DNA of 64,000 nt from the NCBI GenBank assembly GCA_049115815.1, contig JAGDZO010000010.1, positions 1 to 64,000 of the forward strand, read 5' to 3'. Source of the stretch: Marinoscillum sp049115815 (GTDB lineage: Bacteria > Bacteroidota > Bacteroidia > Cytophagales > Cyclobacteriaceae). A program made the position numbers and the translations under genes. The notes beneath the pieces were generated by a model, which saw only the letters and a list, made by a program, of their open reading frames with translations, did no database searches and was not told the origin of the DNA. Each line of letters starts with the position of its first letter. Position 1 is the first letter of the stretch. This document shows, one piece after another, positions 37,401-45,638 of the stretch.

Positions 37401-40400
37401 GAAGTCGATTTTGACAAGACCAACATTGAGTATTTGGAGTTTTGGATGCTAGACCCATTCATTGATTCTCCTCGTGGGATCATCCAATCGGGGTATTCCA
37501 ATGTGCCGAATACAACGGGTGGTGATTTGATATTTAACCTGGGAAGTATATCTGAAGATATAGTCCCGGATGGAAGGCACTCCTTCGAAAGTGGTTACCC
37601 ACCAGATGGAGATTTGTCACTTGTATTGGAAAACGAATGGGGTAGAGTCCCGTCTGAGCCATTCTTGACCAACAATTTTGAAAACCAGGCGTCCAAGCGT
37701 ATCAATCAGGATTTGGGACTTGACGGAGCTTCACTGGATGCAGAGCAGAATATTTTCGCAGATTACATCAACAATCTCAATGTATCGAGTACTGTACTTG
37801 ATCAGATACGTACAGACCCTTCGGGAGATAATTTCACCCACTACCTGGGTGGTGATCTGGATGCGAGAAATGTCAAAATTCTGGAGAGATACAAGAATTG
37901 GAATGGACTAGAGGCCAACTCACCAGTCAACACGGGCAATAGCCGACCGAGTGCTTCTTCTACCACGCCGGACAATGAAGATCTCAATAAGGATAATACC
38001 ATATCAGATCTAGAGGAGTATTACGAGTACAAGCTGTCCTTGAAGCCAGGCGATCTGGACATTGGCAAGCATCATATCGTAGACAAGGTGAGCGATGATA
38101 GCGGAGAGGCTACTTGGTATCTCTTCCGTATTCCTATTCGAAACCCTGATCGAATCTACGGTGGGATTGATGGCTTCAAGACCATCCGGTTCATCAGGAT
38201 GTATGCGACCAATTTCCAACAACCGGTCGTGTTTAGAATGGCCAAATTGCAGCTGGTGGGTAGCCAATGGAGAAAATTTCAAGAAGCGCTGAATGAGCCG
38301 GGCCTTAACGAAGTTCCGGAGACTTCATTCTCGGATTTCAGCATTTCTGTAGTCAATGTGGAAGAGAACAGCACCGGTGGAGAAAACAAGTCTCCGTACA
38401 CCGTACCGCCCGGCATCAATCGTGATAGAGATAACACGACCATTGTCAACAGACAAGTCAACGAGCAATCCCTACAGCTTTGTGTGGAGGATCTGGCTGA
38501 TAAAGACGGTAGAGCAGTATTCAAAAATGTGACCATAGACCTGATCAATTATGGTAGCATTCAGATGTTTCTGCACGCCAATGCTTTCGGAGGAGATATG
38601 TTGCAGGATGATGAGGTCAATGCTTTCGTGAGATTAGGTACTGATTTCACAGAGAACTATTATGAGATAGAAGTTCCCTTAAAGGTGACCCCAAATGGAG
38701 TGACAGGTACAGGGGAAAGCCTGGCGAGATTGGTGTGGCCTCTGGAAAATGAGATTGATCTCTCTATCAACGAACTCCTTTCCATCAAATCAAAACGAAA
38801 CAGGGGAGGCTTCAATGAGCAGATCGCCTTTACCACTCCTTCTAGCGATGGCAAGTACACCCTTTCCCTGAAAGGGCGTCCAGACATATCGTCTATCCAA
38901 GTGCTCATGATAGGGGTGCGCAATCCTGAGTCAGCAGATCGAGCGCCAAAATCCGTCTGCCTATGGGCGAATGAATTGAGGGTGTCGGATTTTGATAAAA
39001 GAAGAGGATGGGCGGCCAACGCGCGCGTAAGTACTAAGCTGGCAGATGTAGCCACGGTATCAGCTTCTACCAGATACACGTCCATTGGTTTTGGTGGTAT
39101 CCAGCAGACCATTCAGCAGCGTACCCGAGATGAAACTATTCAGTATGACATTTCGGCCAACGTGAACGTTGACAAGTTCTTGCTGCCAGAAAAGACAGGC
39201 CTCAAAGTGCCGATGTTTGTGAGCTACGAAAAGTCTAGAGTCACACCACAATATGATCCATTGGATCCGGATGTGCCACTAGATGCTTCGCTGGAGGCTT
39301 TTGATACGCAGGAAGAGCGCAATAAGTATAGAAAAATCGTAGAGGATAGGACTGAGCGGCGGAGTATCAACTTCACCAATGTCCGTAAGCAAAAGGTAAA
39401 TCCAGATGCCAACAACCATTTCTATGACATAGAAAATCTGTCCTTTTCATATGCCTATAGCGATGTGCTGACGAGTAATGCCCAGACGGAAACATTCTTG
39501 CAAAAAAGAACCAGCGGAGGAGTGGGCTATAACTATTCTCCCAGGACCATTTCTCTAGAGCCATTTGCCAAGGCAGAAATGTTTAGCAGTCCATATCTGA
39601 AGCTCATTAAGGATATTAATCTGTCTATTCTGCCTTCGAGCCTATCGTTTTCGGGTGACCTAGATAGGAGCTTCAGACTCACGCAACTCTATGACGACAA
39701 TCTGGAAGTGGATCGCTCTCAGGCATATTATGAGCGACTCTTTACTTTCAATAGAAACTATGCCATGCGCTGGAGTCCGTTCAAAAGCTTGAATCTTGAC
39801 TATTCGGCCAGAGTAAATGCAGTGATAGATGAAATAGAGAAGTCTGACGATAATAATTCGGTCATAGAAGGAGACATAGATACGCAAGAAGAAAGAGCAT
39901 ATATATGGGACGAGGTGATGAGCCTCGGTAGAATGAGATCTTTCGATCAGTCCATATCAGCTACCTATAAACTCCCTCTAGACAAATTTCCGCTCACCGA
40001 TTGGGTGACAGCCGATATCAAATATGCCACTGGCTACACCTGGACTGCAGGTTCTCAAGTCGAAATATCCAGAGATACAGCTAATCAGATTCCGTTTTTC
40101 GGTAACACCATTGAAAACAGAAGAGATCAGGGACTTGCCGCCAAGGTGGATATGGTGAAGCTTTACAACAAGGTGAAATACCTCAAGGAGATCAACTCTC
40201 CACCGCGTAAAAAGGCAGATGAAGCTTCTTCTTTCAATCCTGTCCATGGATTTTTGAGATTGCTGATGTCACTACGAAACATCAATATGACCTACAATAT
40301 CAGAGAAGGGACCACTTTGACAGGCTATGCACCTAATGCTTTTCTGATGGGTATGGACAGCAGCTTCAAGGCTCCCGGATGGGGATTCATCCTTGGCGAT

Positions 40401-41639
40401 CAAAATCCTGACATTAGGTTTCAGGCGGCCGAAAACGATTGGTTGATTAAGAACTCAGAGCTTTCGGCACCTTTTCTACAGACCTATGGCACTGACCTTA
40501 CCTTGAGGGCATCCTTGGAGCCAGCCAAAGACTTTAAAATTCAATTGGATGCTAAGCGAACCAACAATGCCACTTTCCAGGAGATATTTAGGTTTGATCC
40601 GGTGGATTCACTGCCAGACATCAATGGGTTTAGGTCTCTGACTCCATCCAGAAAGGGAAGCTATAACATTTCATTTATGTCTATAAGGACGGCTTTTGAT
40701 AAAAAAGATGCAGGTGATCATAGTTCAGAAGCCTTTGATGCTTTTGCTCAAAATGTCGATGAGATCAGGCGTAAGCAGGATGCCCTGAATGGCAATTTTG
40801 GATATTATGATTCTCTCTCACAAGATGTGTTGATTCCTTCCTTTATAGCGGCGTATTCTGGAAAGTCTAGTAGAGATATTGCGCTCACTCCTTTCCCAAG
40901 AATCCCTCTGCCGGGATGGAGACTAGATTATGGTGGGCTGTCTAAGATTCCGGCATTGGCAGAGATCTTTTCATCGGTGAGCATCACACATGGATACAGC
41001 TCGATGTACAGTGTCAATGATTACAATTTCAACATTCAGAATTATGGTGATCCCTCGGGCAATGACTTCAGTATCACTTTGGACAACAATGTGCTTGATT
41101 ATCCGCTAGCTACGGACACCACGGGTACGGGTAGATATGCCCCAGTTTATATCATCAATCAGGTATCCATAGCCGAGCAGTTCACACCGCTGATAGGTGT
41201 GAATATCAGGACGAAAAACAACATCACTACTCGGGTGGAATACAAAAGGTCAAGGACGCTTTCGCTGAATATGACCAATGCACAGATATCGGAGACTTCA
41301 AGCAAAGATTTCACATTTGATTTTGGCTACAGCCAAGAGGAATTTAAGGTGCCATTTAAGATCAAAGGAAGGACGGTCACTTTGGACAATGCCATTACCA
41401 TGAGGGTGAGCATGACGCTGCGAGATGCCGAAACAGTACAACGAAAATTACAGGGCGAGAGTACCGTGACCAATGGTAATACCAACTTCCAGCTGAGACC
41501 TTCACTTACTTATAAGCTCAACGATCAGCTAGACCTTACCATGTATTTTGAGCGAAGTGTCACCGAGCCAAAAGTGAGCTCCTTCAAGACGGCCACCACG
41601 GCATTCGGAACACAGCTAAGATTTAGCTTGGCGCAATAG
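34422..41639 (+). CDS. sprA: T9SS outer-membrane translocon SprA/Sov
   Basis: 2405 aa, close to the length of known SprA/Sov (about 2400-2500). Signal peptide (about 1-27, TTG start), then repeated SprA-type beta segments (FNFDQQISLNLVGKIGEKLAVTANFDNNNTFDFQNNLK near 204-240 is a hallmark), with a very large predicted beta-barrel. It forms the channel through which type IX cargo crosses the outer membrane, and so controls secretion of adhesins and enzymes and, in gliding species, motility. Ends near the outer-membrane-type terminal strand QLRFSLAQ. Confidence 0.96.
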   Translation: MTRITYIACLVSAILLSVLGLTPEAMAVPYSWLQEVPQDSVKSDTIPPYTPTKVPTYSPSYRFGDPFSNPSSPSPLLLSDPSAVDLQVEFDSTINYSVYERIGDVNFRPVTTMTFEEYDKFNDEQIAKDYFQERSSGLDGESAVSGRSLIPRLYISPVFDRLFGGSYVDIQPNGFVNLDFGGRWQRVDNPAIPLRQQRNGGFNFDQQISLNLVGKIGEKLAVTANFDNNNTFDFQNNLKVEYTGYEEDIVKKIEIGNVSMPVSNSLMTGAQALFGVKTELQFGNLFITGVASRQQGKSDVLTIESGFQGKEFEVRGSNYDENRHFFLGHFFRDNYERWLGTLPQITSGVNVTRVEVYVINRNNDTRTTREVLGLLDLGEGEAKNILRNSSAVSPGNFAVTPSGGQAAFSPTNNNANNLFSAFNGLNQRASDQVSETLETQFNFVNGTDFVKVGTARQLEQDEFVVNEQLGYITLLRKLQNDEMLAVAYEYTYNGAPYRVGELSEDYQIYKDDEVILMKLLRPNKINTQIPSWDLMMKNIYNLNASQIEREGFTLRVHYRDDATGIDNPSLHEGSATKDQPLIELLGLDQLNQNNDRQRDGNFDFIDGVTIDVRNGNIIFPVLEPFGSKLESKFLDNEVFLKEKYVYDTLYRTTKADAEQVASKNKYFIVGKYNAGSSSEIALPGINIAENSVIVTAGNTPLTEGLDYSVDYNLGRVRILNQGIMSSGKTINIAYEKADLFNFQSRWLYGARADYRFSDNFNLGATLLHLNERPGGISRFTIGDEPTKNTKYGFDLSYQGDLPFLTKVMDFLPLVSTKAPSSITLNAEFAQIVPGTSNLVDGKGTSYIDDFESAVNPQNLAGWQGWKLAATPETIDRRYDLTSAAGTSLGANFKRAKIAWYSIDPSTFYTPNNNFYPENITEEDLNNHYVRPVLPQEIYRQRDRDVIVFPLSTMDIAYYPQERGQYNYNPNLTPEGLLPDPKSNYGGITRAIQTEVDFDKTNIEYLEFWMLDPFIDSPRGIIQSGYSNVPNTTGGDLIFNLGSISEDIVPDGRHSFESGYPPDGDLSLVLENEWGRVPSEPFLTNNFENQASKRINQDLGLDGASLDAEQNIFADYINNLNVSSTVLDQIRTDPSGDNFTHYLGGDLDARNVKILERYKNWNGLEANSPVNTGNSRPSASSTTPDNEDLNKDNTISDLEEYYEYKLSLKPGDLDIGKHHIVDKVSDDSGEATWYLFRIPIRNPDRIYGGIDGFKTIRFIRMYATNFQQPVVFRMAKLQLVGSQWRKFQEALNEPGLNEVPETSFSDFSISVVNVEENSTGGENKSPYTVPPGINRDRDNTTIVNRQVNEQSLQLCVEDLADKDGRAVFKNVTIDLINYGSIQMFLHANAFGGDMLQDDEVNAFVRLGTDFTENYYEIEVPLKVTPNGVTGTGESLARLVWPLENEIDLSINELLSIKSKRNRGGFNEQIAFTTPSSDGKYTLSLKGRPDISSIQVLMIGVRNPESADRAPKSVCLWANELRVSDFDKRRGWAANARVSTKLADVATVSASTRYTSIGFGGIQQTIQQRTRDETIQYDISANVNVDKFLLPEKTGLKVPMFVSYEKSRVTPQYDPLDPDVPLDASLEAFDTQEERNKYRKIVEDRTERRSINFTNVRKQKVNPDANNHFYDIENLSFSYAYSDVLTSNAQTETFLQKRTSGGVGYNYSPRTISLEPFAKAEMFSSPYLKLIKDINLSILPSSLSFSGDLDRSFRLTQLYDDNLEVDRSQAYYERLFTFNRNYAMRWSPFKSLNLDYSARVNAVIDEIEKSDDNNSVIEGDIDTQEERAYIWDEVMSLGRMRSFDQSISATYKLPLDKFPLTDWVTADIKYATGYTWTAGSQVEISRDTANQIPFFGNTIENRRDQGLAAKVDMVKLYNKVKYLKEINSPPRKKADEASSFNPVHGFLRLLMSLRNINMTYNIREGTTLTGYAPNAFLMGMDSSFKAPGWGFILGDQNPDIRFQAAENDWLIKNSELSAPFLQTYGTDLTLRASLEPAKDFKIQLDAKRTNNATFQEIFRFDPVDSLPDINGFRSLTPSRKGSYNISFMSIRTAFDKKDAGDHSSEAFDAFAQNVDEIRRKQDALNGNFGYYDSLSQDVLIPSFIAAYSGKSSRDIALTPFPRIPLPGWRLDYGGLSKIPALAEIFSSVSITHGYSSMYSVNDYNFNIQNYGDPSGNDFSITLDNNVLDYPLATDTTGTGRYAPVYIINQVSIAEQFTPLIGVNIRTKNNITTRVEYKRSRTLSLNMTNAQISETSSKDFTFDFGYSQEEFKVPFKIKGRTVTLDNAITMRVSMTLRDAETVQRKLQGESTVTNGNTNFQLRPSLTYKLNDQLDLTMYFERSVTEPKVSSFKTATTAFGTQLRFSLAQ

Positions 41640-41686
41640 TTCTTAAGTCTGAGATTTATCTATTTTTGGAGTCTAAAAATGATAAG

Positions 41687-42061
41687 ATGAACATTCCCGA
41701 AAATTTAAGCTACACCGAAGATCATGAGTGGATTCTCATAGAAGGTGATGTGGCGACTATAGGTATCACGGACTTTGCGCAAGGTGAGCTCGGCGATATC
41801 GTATATGTAGAGATAGAGACCGAAGGTGAGAGCCTCAATGCCACTGATGTGTTTGGCACGGTGGAGGCTGTGAAGACAGTTTCTGATCTGTTTATGCCGC
41901 TATCAGGAGAGGTGATAGAGATCAACCCTAATCTGGAAGCCAACCCTGAAGTGATCAATTCGGATCCATATGGTGAAGGTTGGATGATCAAAGTAAAGAT
42001 TAGCGATCAGGGAGATGCATTGTTGACTCCTGCTGCCTACGGTGAGCTTATTGGCGCCTAA
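41687..42061 (+). CDS. gcvH: Glycine cleavage system H protein
   Basis: 124 aa from the ATG; an in-frame TTG 21 bp upstream is less likely. Family motifs: HEWI near the start and VEAVKTVSDL with the lipoyl-lysine at residue 63, then SDPYGEGWMIKVK. It carries the aminomethyl group on its lipoyl arm in glycine breakdown. The 3' end overlaps the VanZ-like gene by 20 bp. Confidence 0.95.
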   Translation: MNIPENLSYTEDHEWILIEGDVATIGITDFAQGELGDIVYVEIETEGESLNATDVFGTVEAVKTVSDLFMPLSGEVIEINPNLEANPEVINSDPYGEGWMIKVKISDQGDALLTPAAYGELIGA

Positions 42062-42407
42062 GATTCCCAAGCAATATGCTCAGATCGGGTTCGTTGTTTG
42101 GACTGTAGTGATACTCTATTTGTTGCTCAGCCCTACCGGACCGAAAACTGATCCTTTCTATCTTTTCGAAAATGAAGATAAACTGGTTCACTTCACACTG
42201 TTTTTTAGCTGGGTCATCCTTCTTTATTTGGGATGGGAGACGGTTTCTAAGAGTTTAGTGATAGTGCTGATAGTACTCATGGCTGGAGGGACCGAAATTT
42301 TGCAACAATTTGTGCCCAATAGGACAGCAGATATGTGGGATTTCGTGGCAGATACTGTAGGAGGAATGAGTGCTTTGGGGATGAGTTTTTTCCTAAAAAG
42401 GAACTAA
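42042..42407 (+). CDS. VanZ-like membrane protein
   Basis: 121 aa, GTG start inside the gcvH end (a TTG at 42051 is possible). Four hydrophobic helices with the VanZ-family EDKLVHFTLFF (DKxxHf) motif, EILQQFVPNRTADMWDFVADTVGG (E.lQ......R..d..D...N..G-like) and a C-terminal helix. Function unknown; membership does not imply teicoplanin resistance. Confidence 0.85.
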   Translation: MSLLAPKIPKQYAQIGFVVWTVVILYLLLSPTGPKTDPFYLFENEDKLVHFTLFFSWVILLYLGWETVSKSLVIVLIVLMAGGTEILQQFVPNRTADMWDFVADTVGGMSALGMSFFLKRN

Positions 42408-42437
42408 AGAGTAGTAGTAAAAAGTTCTATTAGTAAT

Positions 42438-42445
42438 ATATTTGA
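42438..42445 (+). promoter_or_regulatory. Putative -7 box for tonB
   Basis: TATATTTG (TAnnTTTG) 35 bp before the tonB ATG; no -33 TTG at standard distance. Confidence 0.4.
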
Positions 42446-42479
42446 GATTACTCTCGTTTATAGATAGTTAAAAGCAATT

Positions 42480-43157
42480 ATGGAAGCAAAGAAAAACCCT
42501 AACGTAGACTTAGAGAAAAAATCCGGTTTGTTGATGAACATCGGGTTTACTGTGAGTTTGCTGTGTGTCATCTTGGCGTTCGAGTGGAGAACGTATGATG
42601 ATTCAGGTCTGGTAGATCTGGGTCAGATTTCTGATGACTTTGAAGATATCATGGAGATTCCTCCTACGGAGCAACCACCGCCCCCACCACCAAAAATCCA
42701 ACTACCTGAGATCATAGAGGTTCCCGATGAAGAGGAAATCGAAGAAGAGATCGAAGTAGAACTAGATGTGGAGGTAACGGAAGAGACTGTTATCGAAGAT
42801 ATCGTATTCGAAGAGGTAGTAGAGGAAGAGGAAGTAGATGAAGTATTCACGATTGTGGAAGATCAGCCGGAGTTCCCTGGAGGAATGGCAGCTTTCTACA
42901 AGTTTGTAGGAGACAACATGGACTATCCTTCTCAAGCTCGTAGAATGGGTATCGAAGGAAGAGTGTACGTACAGTTCGTAGTGGACAAGGACGGTACAGT
43001 GACTGAAGTGAAAGCTGTAAAAGGTATAGGAGCAGGATGTGATGAGGAAGCAGAGAAAGTGCTAAAAATGTCTCCGAAGTTTAAGCCTGGTAAGCAAAGA
43101 GGTAGATCCGTAAAAGTACGAATGGTACTTCCGATCATCTTCAAACTAAGTAACTAA
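42480..43157 (+). CDS. Energy transducer TonB
   Basis: 225 aa. One N-terminal transmembrane helix (about 17-35), a Pro-rich then very acidic Glu/Val periplasmic spacer (about 60-125: PPPPPPK, EEIEEEIEVE) and a TonB C-terminal domain (about 130-222: PEFPGGMAAFYKFV, GRVYVQFVVDKDGTVTEVKAVKG, FKPGKQRGRSVKVRMVLPIIF). It passes inner-membrane energy to TonB-dependent outer-membrane receptors. The pseudogene at 43466 carries a relative of its C-terminal domain. Confidence 0.95.
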   Translation: MEAKKNPNVDLEKKSGLLMNIGFTVSLLCVILAFEWRTYDDSGLVDLGQISDDFEDIMEIPPTEQPPPPPPKIQLPEIIEVPDEEEIEEEIEVELDVEVTEETVIEDIVFEEVVEEEEVDEVFTIVEDQPEFPGGMAAFYKFVGDNMDYPSQARRMGIEGRVYVQFVVDKDGTVTEVKAVKGIGAGCDEEAEKVLKMSPKFKPGKQRGRSVKVRMVLPIIFKLSN

Positions 43158-43184
43158 GCGAATACATTCGATAGAAAATATACT

Positions 43185-43218
43185 ATCCCGATTAGCACTG
43201 CTAGTCGGGATTTTTTTG
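43185..43218 (+). terminator. Terminator after tonB
   Basis: A 12-bp stem ATCCCGATTAGC (43185-43196) with GCTAGTCGGGAT (43200-43211), one wobble, a 3-base loop and seven Ts. Confidence 0.9.
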
Positions 43219-43465
43219 TGCCTTTTGGTTTAAAGAATCCCGAGGTTGTAGCGGTCGGTGCTTACGATGTATTAATAAAGCGGTATATTGGATAAACAAT
43301 ACCACTAACCAGTGTAGTGTTTATTGCCGTTTGTATACGGTTACAGACGGGGTTATGACTGATTATCAGTCAATTAACAAATAACAAACCGAATAAACAT
43401 ATGTATGTTATGCGCATCCAGTTGCGGATAACTTGATGTTACAGCTCATATTCTTCACAACGCAG
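43219..43465. other. Non-coding left flank of the cassette-like block
   Basis: No gene is seen. It holds several short inverted repeats, including GACTGAT/ATCAGTC around 43358-43372 and CAATACCACTA/TAGTGTTTATTG around 43302-43326. At 43438-43449 it has GTTACAGCTCAT, the same sequence that ends palindrome 43939-44176. A clear matching left arm for this copy was not found. Confidence 0.5.
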
Positions 43466-43936
43466 ATGATCGAACGAACACACCTTATTCTCCTGATAAC
43501 TCTGCTAACATTTAACTACGGATTTACGCAGAATAAGCCAACTGAGCCCTTGGACAGATTGGAATTTGCGGATACCCAGCCAAGACCCATTGGCGGAAGT
43601 GAAGCTGTTCTCAAATGGTTATCGGAACAGAAAAAGAAAAGTGACACCATTTTCACCAGAACTGACACACTGGACTGTTCAACATTAAGTGGCGGTAAAG
43701 TATTCGTAGCCTACACTGTTACAAAGGATGGAAAACTCTCCAACATTCAAATTGTGCGCGGACTTGGGGAACCTTATGACAGCTATTGTATCGGATTATT
43801 AGAACAACTTCCCGTGGCATGGTAACCGGGAACAAAGGACAATTTACCGGTCAACGTCAAATTAATTCTCCCATTTAATTTTTGCAAGAGTGAACTACCT
43901 GAACCTGAACAGAGGAAGAAACGCAAAAAGAAATAA
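43466..43936 (+). pseudogene. TonB C-terminal-domain secreted protein, interrupted by in-frame TAA
   Basis: An ATG at 43466 gives a signal peptide (about 1-22) and a TonB_C-like domain (KVFVAYTVTKDGKLSNIQIVRGLG). At 43823-43825 an in-frame TAA stops translation after LPVAW, but the same frame continues for 36 codons to a TAA at 43934-43936 with the rest of the domain (PGTKDNLPVNVKLILPFNF, a close parallel to PGKQRGRSVKVRMVLPIIF in the TonB at 42480) and a basic tail. So the break is a single nonsense codon where the family has Lys, Gln or Glu, not a frameshift. The gene fills the space up to the palindrome that begins at 43939. A sequencing error or stop readthrough are alternatives. Confidence 0.75.
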
Positions 43937-43938
43937 CA

Positions 43939-44176
43939 AGCTGTAACATTGTGTATGGACGCATGTGCGAACTGAGCATTTAGCCAGTTTCGTTGCAACT
44001 CGACCGTGAATCTGCCGCTGAGGAAACTGCACTGCTTTCTACCAATCTCTGTCCGTAGGAGTTTTTATCTTCTGAACGCACTACCACTTGGATACTTTGG
44101 AAGCACCGGCAGATTCACTATTTTAGTGCTATTAGCCAGTGGGGCGCACACAGCGCCATACACGGGCGTTACAGCT
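43939..44176. repeat. 238-bp imperfect palindrome A, attC-like
   Basis: Outer arms AGCTGTAAC (43939-43947) and GTTACAGCT (44168-44176) are perfect complements. Moving inward: GTGTATGG (43951-43958) with CCATACAC (44156-44163); then CGC with GCG, leaving an extra A on the left side; and GTGAATCTGCCG (44006-44017) with CGGCAGATTCAC (44107-44118). The loop region resembles that of palindrome B. Nested arms with one unpaired extra base are how integron attC sites are built, but this is longer than typical sites and its GTTACAG end does not fit the GTTRRRY core. Confidence 0.7.
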
Positions 44177-44177
44177 C

Positions 44178-44681
44178 ATGATCGCACGATTATCCGTCAT
44201 CTTGCTTTTTGCAACTCTTTCCGTTGAACTTCTGGGTTGCCAGTGTGCGAACGGATTACGACGGAACTTTTTAAGCAGAGTAAAGAAATTTGATGCCATC
44301 GTCGTTGGAACTTTTAACTTTTCTAACAACGGACTTGAACTAACACTCTCGGTAAACAAGGTTCTTAAGGGAACCATTGAACAAGAAGAAATTGAACTAC
44401 ATGCAGGTGGTATGGATTGTATGCACTATATGAACTTCGATGATGGAACACAGGTAGTTCTTGGACTTGTCAACTCTCCCTATGTCGGACATCCGAACGG
44501 ATATATGGCTAATGGATGCGTAACATCAGGACTTATAGTGAACGAACAAGTTGCTCAAGCTCCTGAACGTCAACTTCCAATGTTTAAAAAGCCGAGAATT
44601 GGAATGACCAAGTCAACTATGAAATTGAAGCGACTAGAACGAAGAATTAACTCCAAACTTTGGAGGAACAACTCGATATAA
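44178..44681 (+). CDS. Secreted Cys-rich protein, NTR/TIMP-like, cassette-borne
   Basis: 167 aa from the ATG at 44178, the second base after palindrome A. Signal peptide or lipobox-like leader ends ELLGC, followed by CQC and a domain with FDAIVVGTF, LTLSVNKVLKGTIEQEEIEL and later Cys residues, a pattern seen in netrin/TIMP-like (NTR) domains of Bacteroidota. The C-terminal tail is basic. The function is unknown. An upstream in-frame GTG/ATG extension would run into the palindrome. The stop lies at the start of palindrome B. Confidence 0.7.
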   Translation: MIARLSVILLFATLSVELLGCQCANGLRRNFLSRVKKFDAIVVGTFNFSNNGLELTLSVNKVLKGTIEQEEIELHAGGMDCMHYMNFDDGTQVVLGLVNSPYVGHPNGYMANGCVTSGLIVNEQVAQAPERQLPMFKKPRIGMTKSTMKLKRLERRINSKLWRNNSI

Positions 44682-44916
44682 ACGAGCTTTAACAGCCACT
44701 ATCAGTTATATGCCAAACTGCTCTTTGGCTAGCTTCATCGGGACTTGCCCGCAGAAGTGCACCTTCTGAAACTTCATCGCTTTTAGAGACCGTAGTGGTT
44801 CTGGATTTTTACTTTCAGAACGCAGTGCCACTTAGAAACCGTTGTGCTTCTGGTGCACTTCCGCTATTTTAGCTGTACTTGCCAACTGTGGGCACACAAA
44901 CCGATAGTTAGACGTT
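44682..44916. repeat. Imperfect palindrome B, attC-like
   Basis: Arms ACTATC (44698-44703) and GATAGT (44903-44908), and GCAGAAGTGCACC (44751-44763) with GGTGCACTTCCGC (44852-44864, one wobble). The 3' end includes GTTAGAC, which fits the integron core GTTRRRY. Central sequence is related to palindrome A: TTTTACTTTCAGAACGCAGTGCCACTT here against TTTATCTTCTGAACGCACTACCACTT there; and CTATTTTAG followed by a GCC.A.TG.GGGC.CACA block in both. It holds no gene. Confidence 0.65.
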
Positions 44917-44951
44917 CCTACCTTACCAATTAAGAACACACCCACCCTGCT

Positions 44952-45527
44952 ATGAAATTCACCCAATCCATTCTATGTTTATATTTGATCGGGTTCTTCG
45001 TTAAAGGACAATCATTTACGAATTGGTACAGCGAGAGTAATAATGATGGGATCATCATCCAGAATAGCTATCCAAAGGGAGGGCCATATACAGGGGCTAC
45101 TGAGCGTGATTTTAATCACAGCTATTTGGTGTTCTTCACTCGGATCGTAAATGAAACCGAAAGTCTGCTAGACCTGTCAGTCAGTTTTTCTGCTGATCCT
45201 ATAGCCATTCCTAATTCGTCAGATACTTTCATGAAATTGTTTCTGCCTGCGGATACCATGACCCTAGACAAGCGGTCCCTGTTTAGCTATGGGATTACTG
45301 AGTTGGGGTCTTTAGATCAAGCTACCAGCTATCAGAGACGGTTAGCTCCTCAAGAAGATTGTCTGTTTTACGTCGTAGCGCTCTTCTATCAGACAAGTCC
45401 TAGAGAATGGAGCCATGAAAGAGGAGGCAACCGAGCCGAATTAGTACTGAAAGGGCAAGACCTCTTTTATAACATACCTCCACAGGTTGATGCCCTGCCC
45501 TGCGGGCAGATTACCATTGGTGATTGA
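44952..45527 (+). CDS. Secreted protein of unknown function
   Basis: 191 aa, signal peptide ending near GQS (residue 20). The mature part has alternating beta-like segments (HSYLVFFTRIVNETESLLDLSVSFS, SYGITELGS), no recognised motif and two Cys. Start is 35 bp beyond palindrome B, so it may be the next cassette or ordinary flanking DNA. Confidence 0.65.
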   Translation: MKFTQSILCLYLIGFFVKGQSFTNWYSESNNDGIIIQNSYPKGGPYTGATERDFNHSYLVFFTRIVNETESLLDLSVSFSADPIAIPNSSDTFMKLFLPADTMTLDKRSLFSYGITELGSLDQATSYQRRLAPQEDCLFYVVALFYQTSPREWSHERGGNRAELVLKGQDLFYNIPPQVDALPCGQITIGD

Positions 45528-45638
45528 GGTAAGTTTTTGACTGTGTCGAAAAGGGCCTAATCTTGATAACACAAGGGTTGAGTGAGAACTCTGTCTCTTT
45601 AGCATTTCTGTCAAAGCAGTCCGCGCTTATTCAAACAA

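Noticed and set aside
44006..44227. Short open frame across palindrome A
   Set aside because: It lies mainly in the hairpin arms and overlaps the start of the better supported secreted protein; no recognisable domain.
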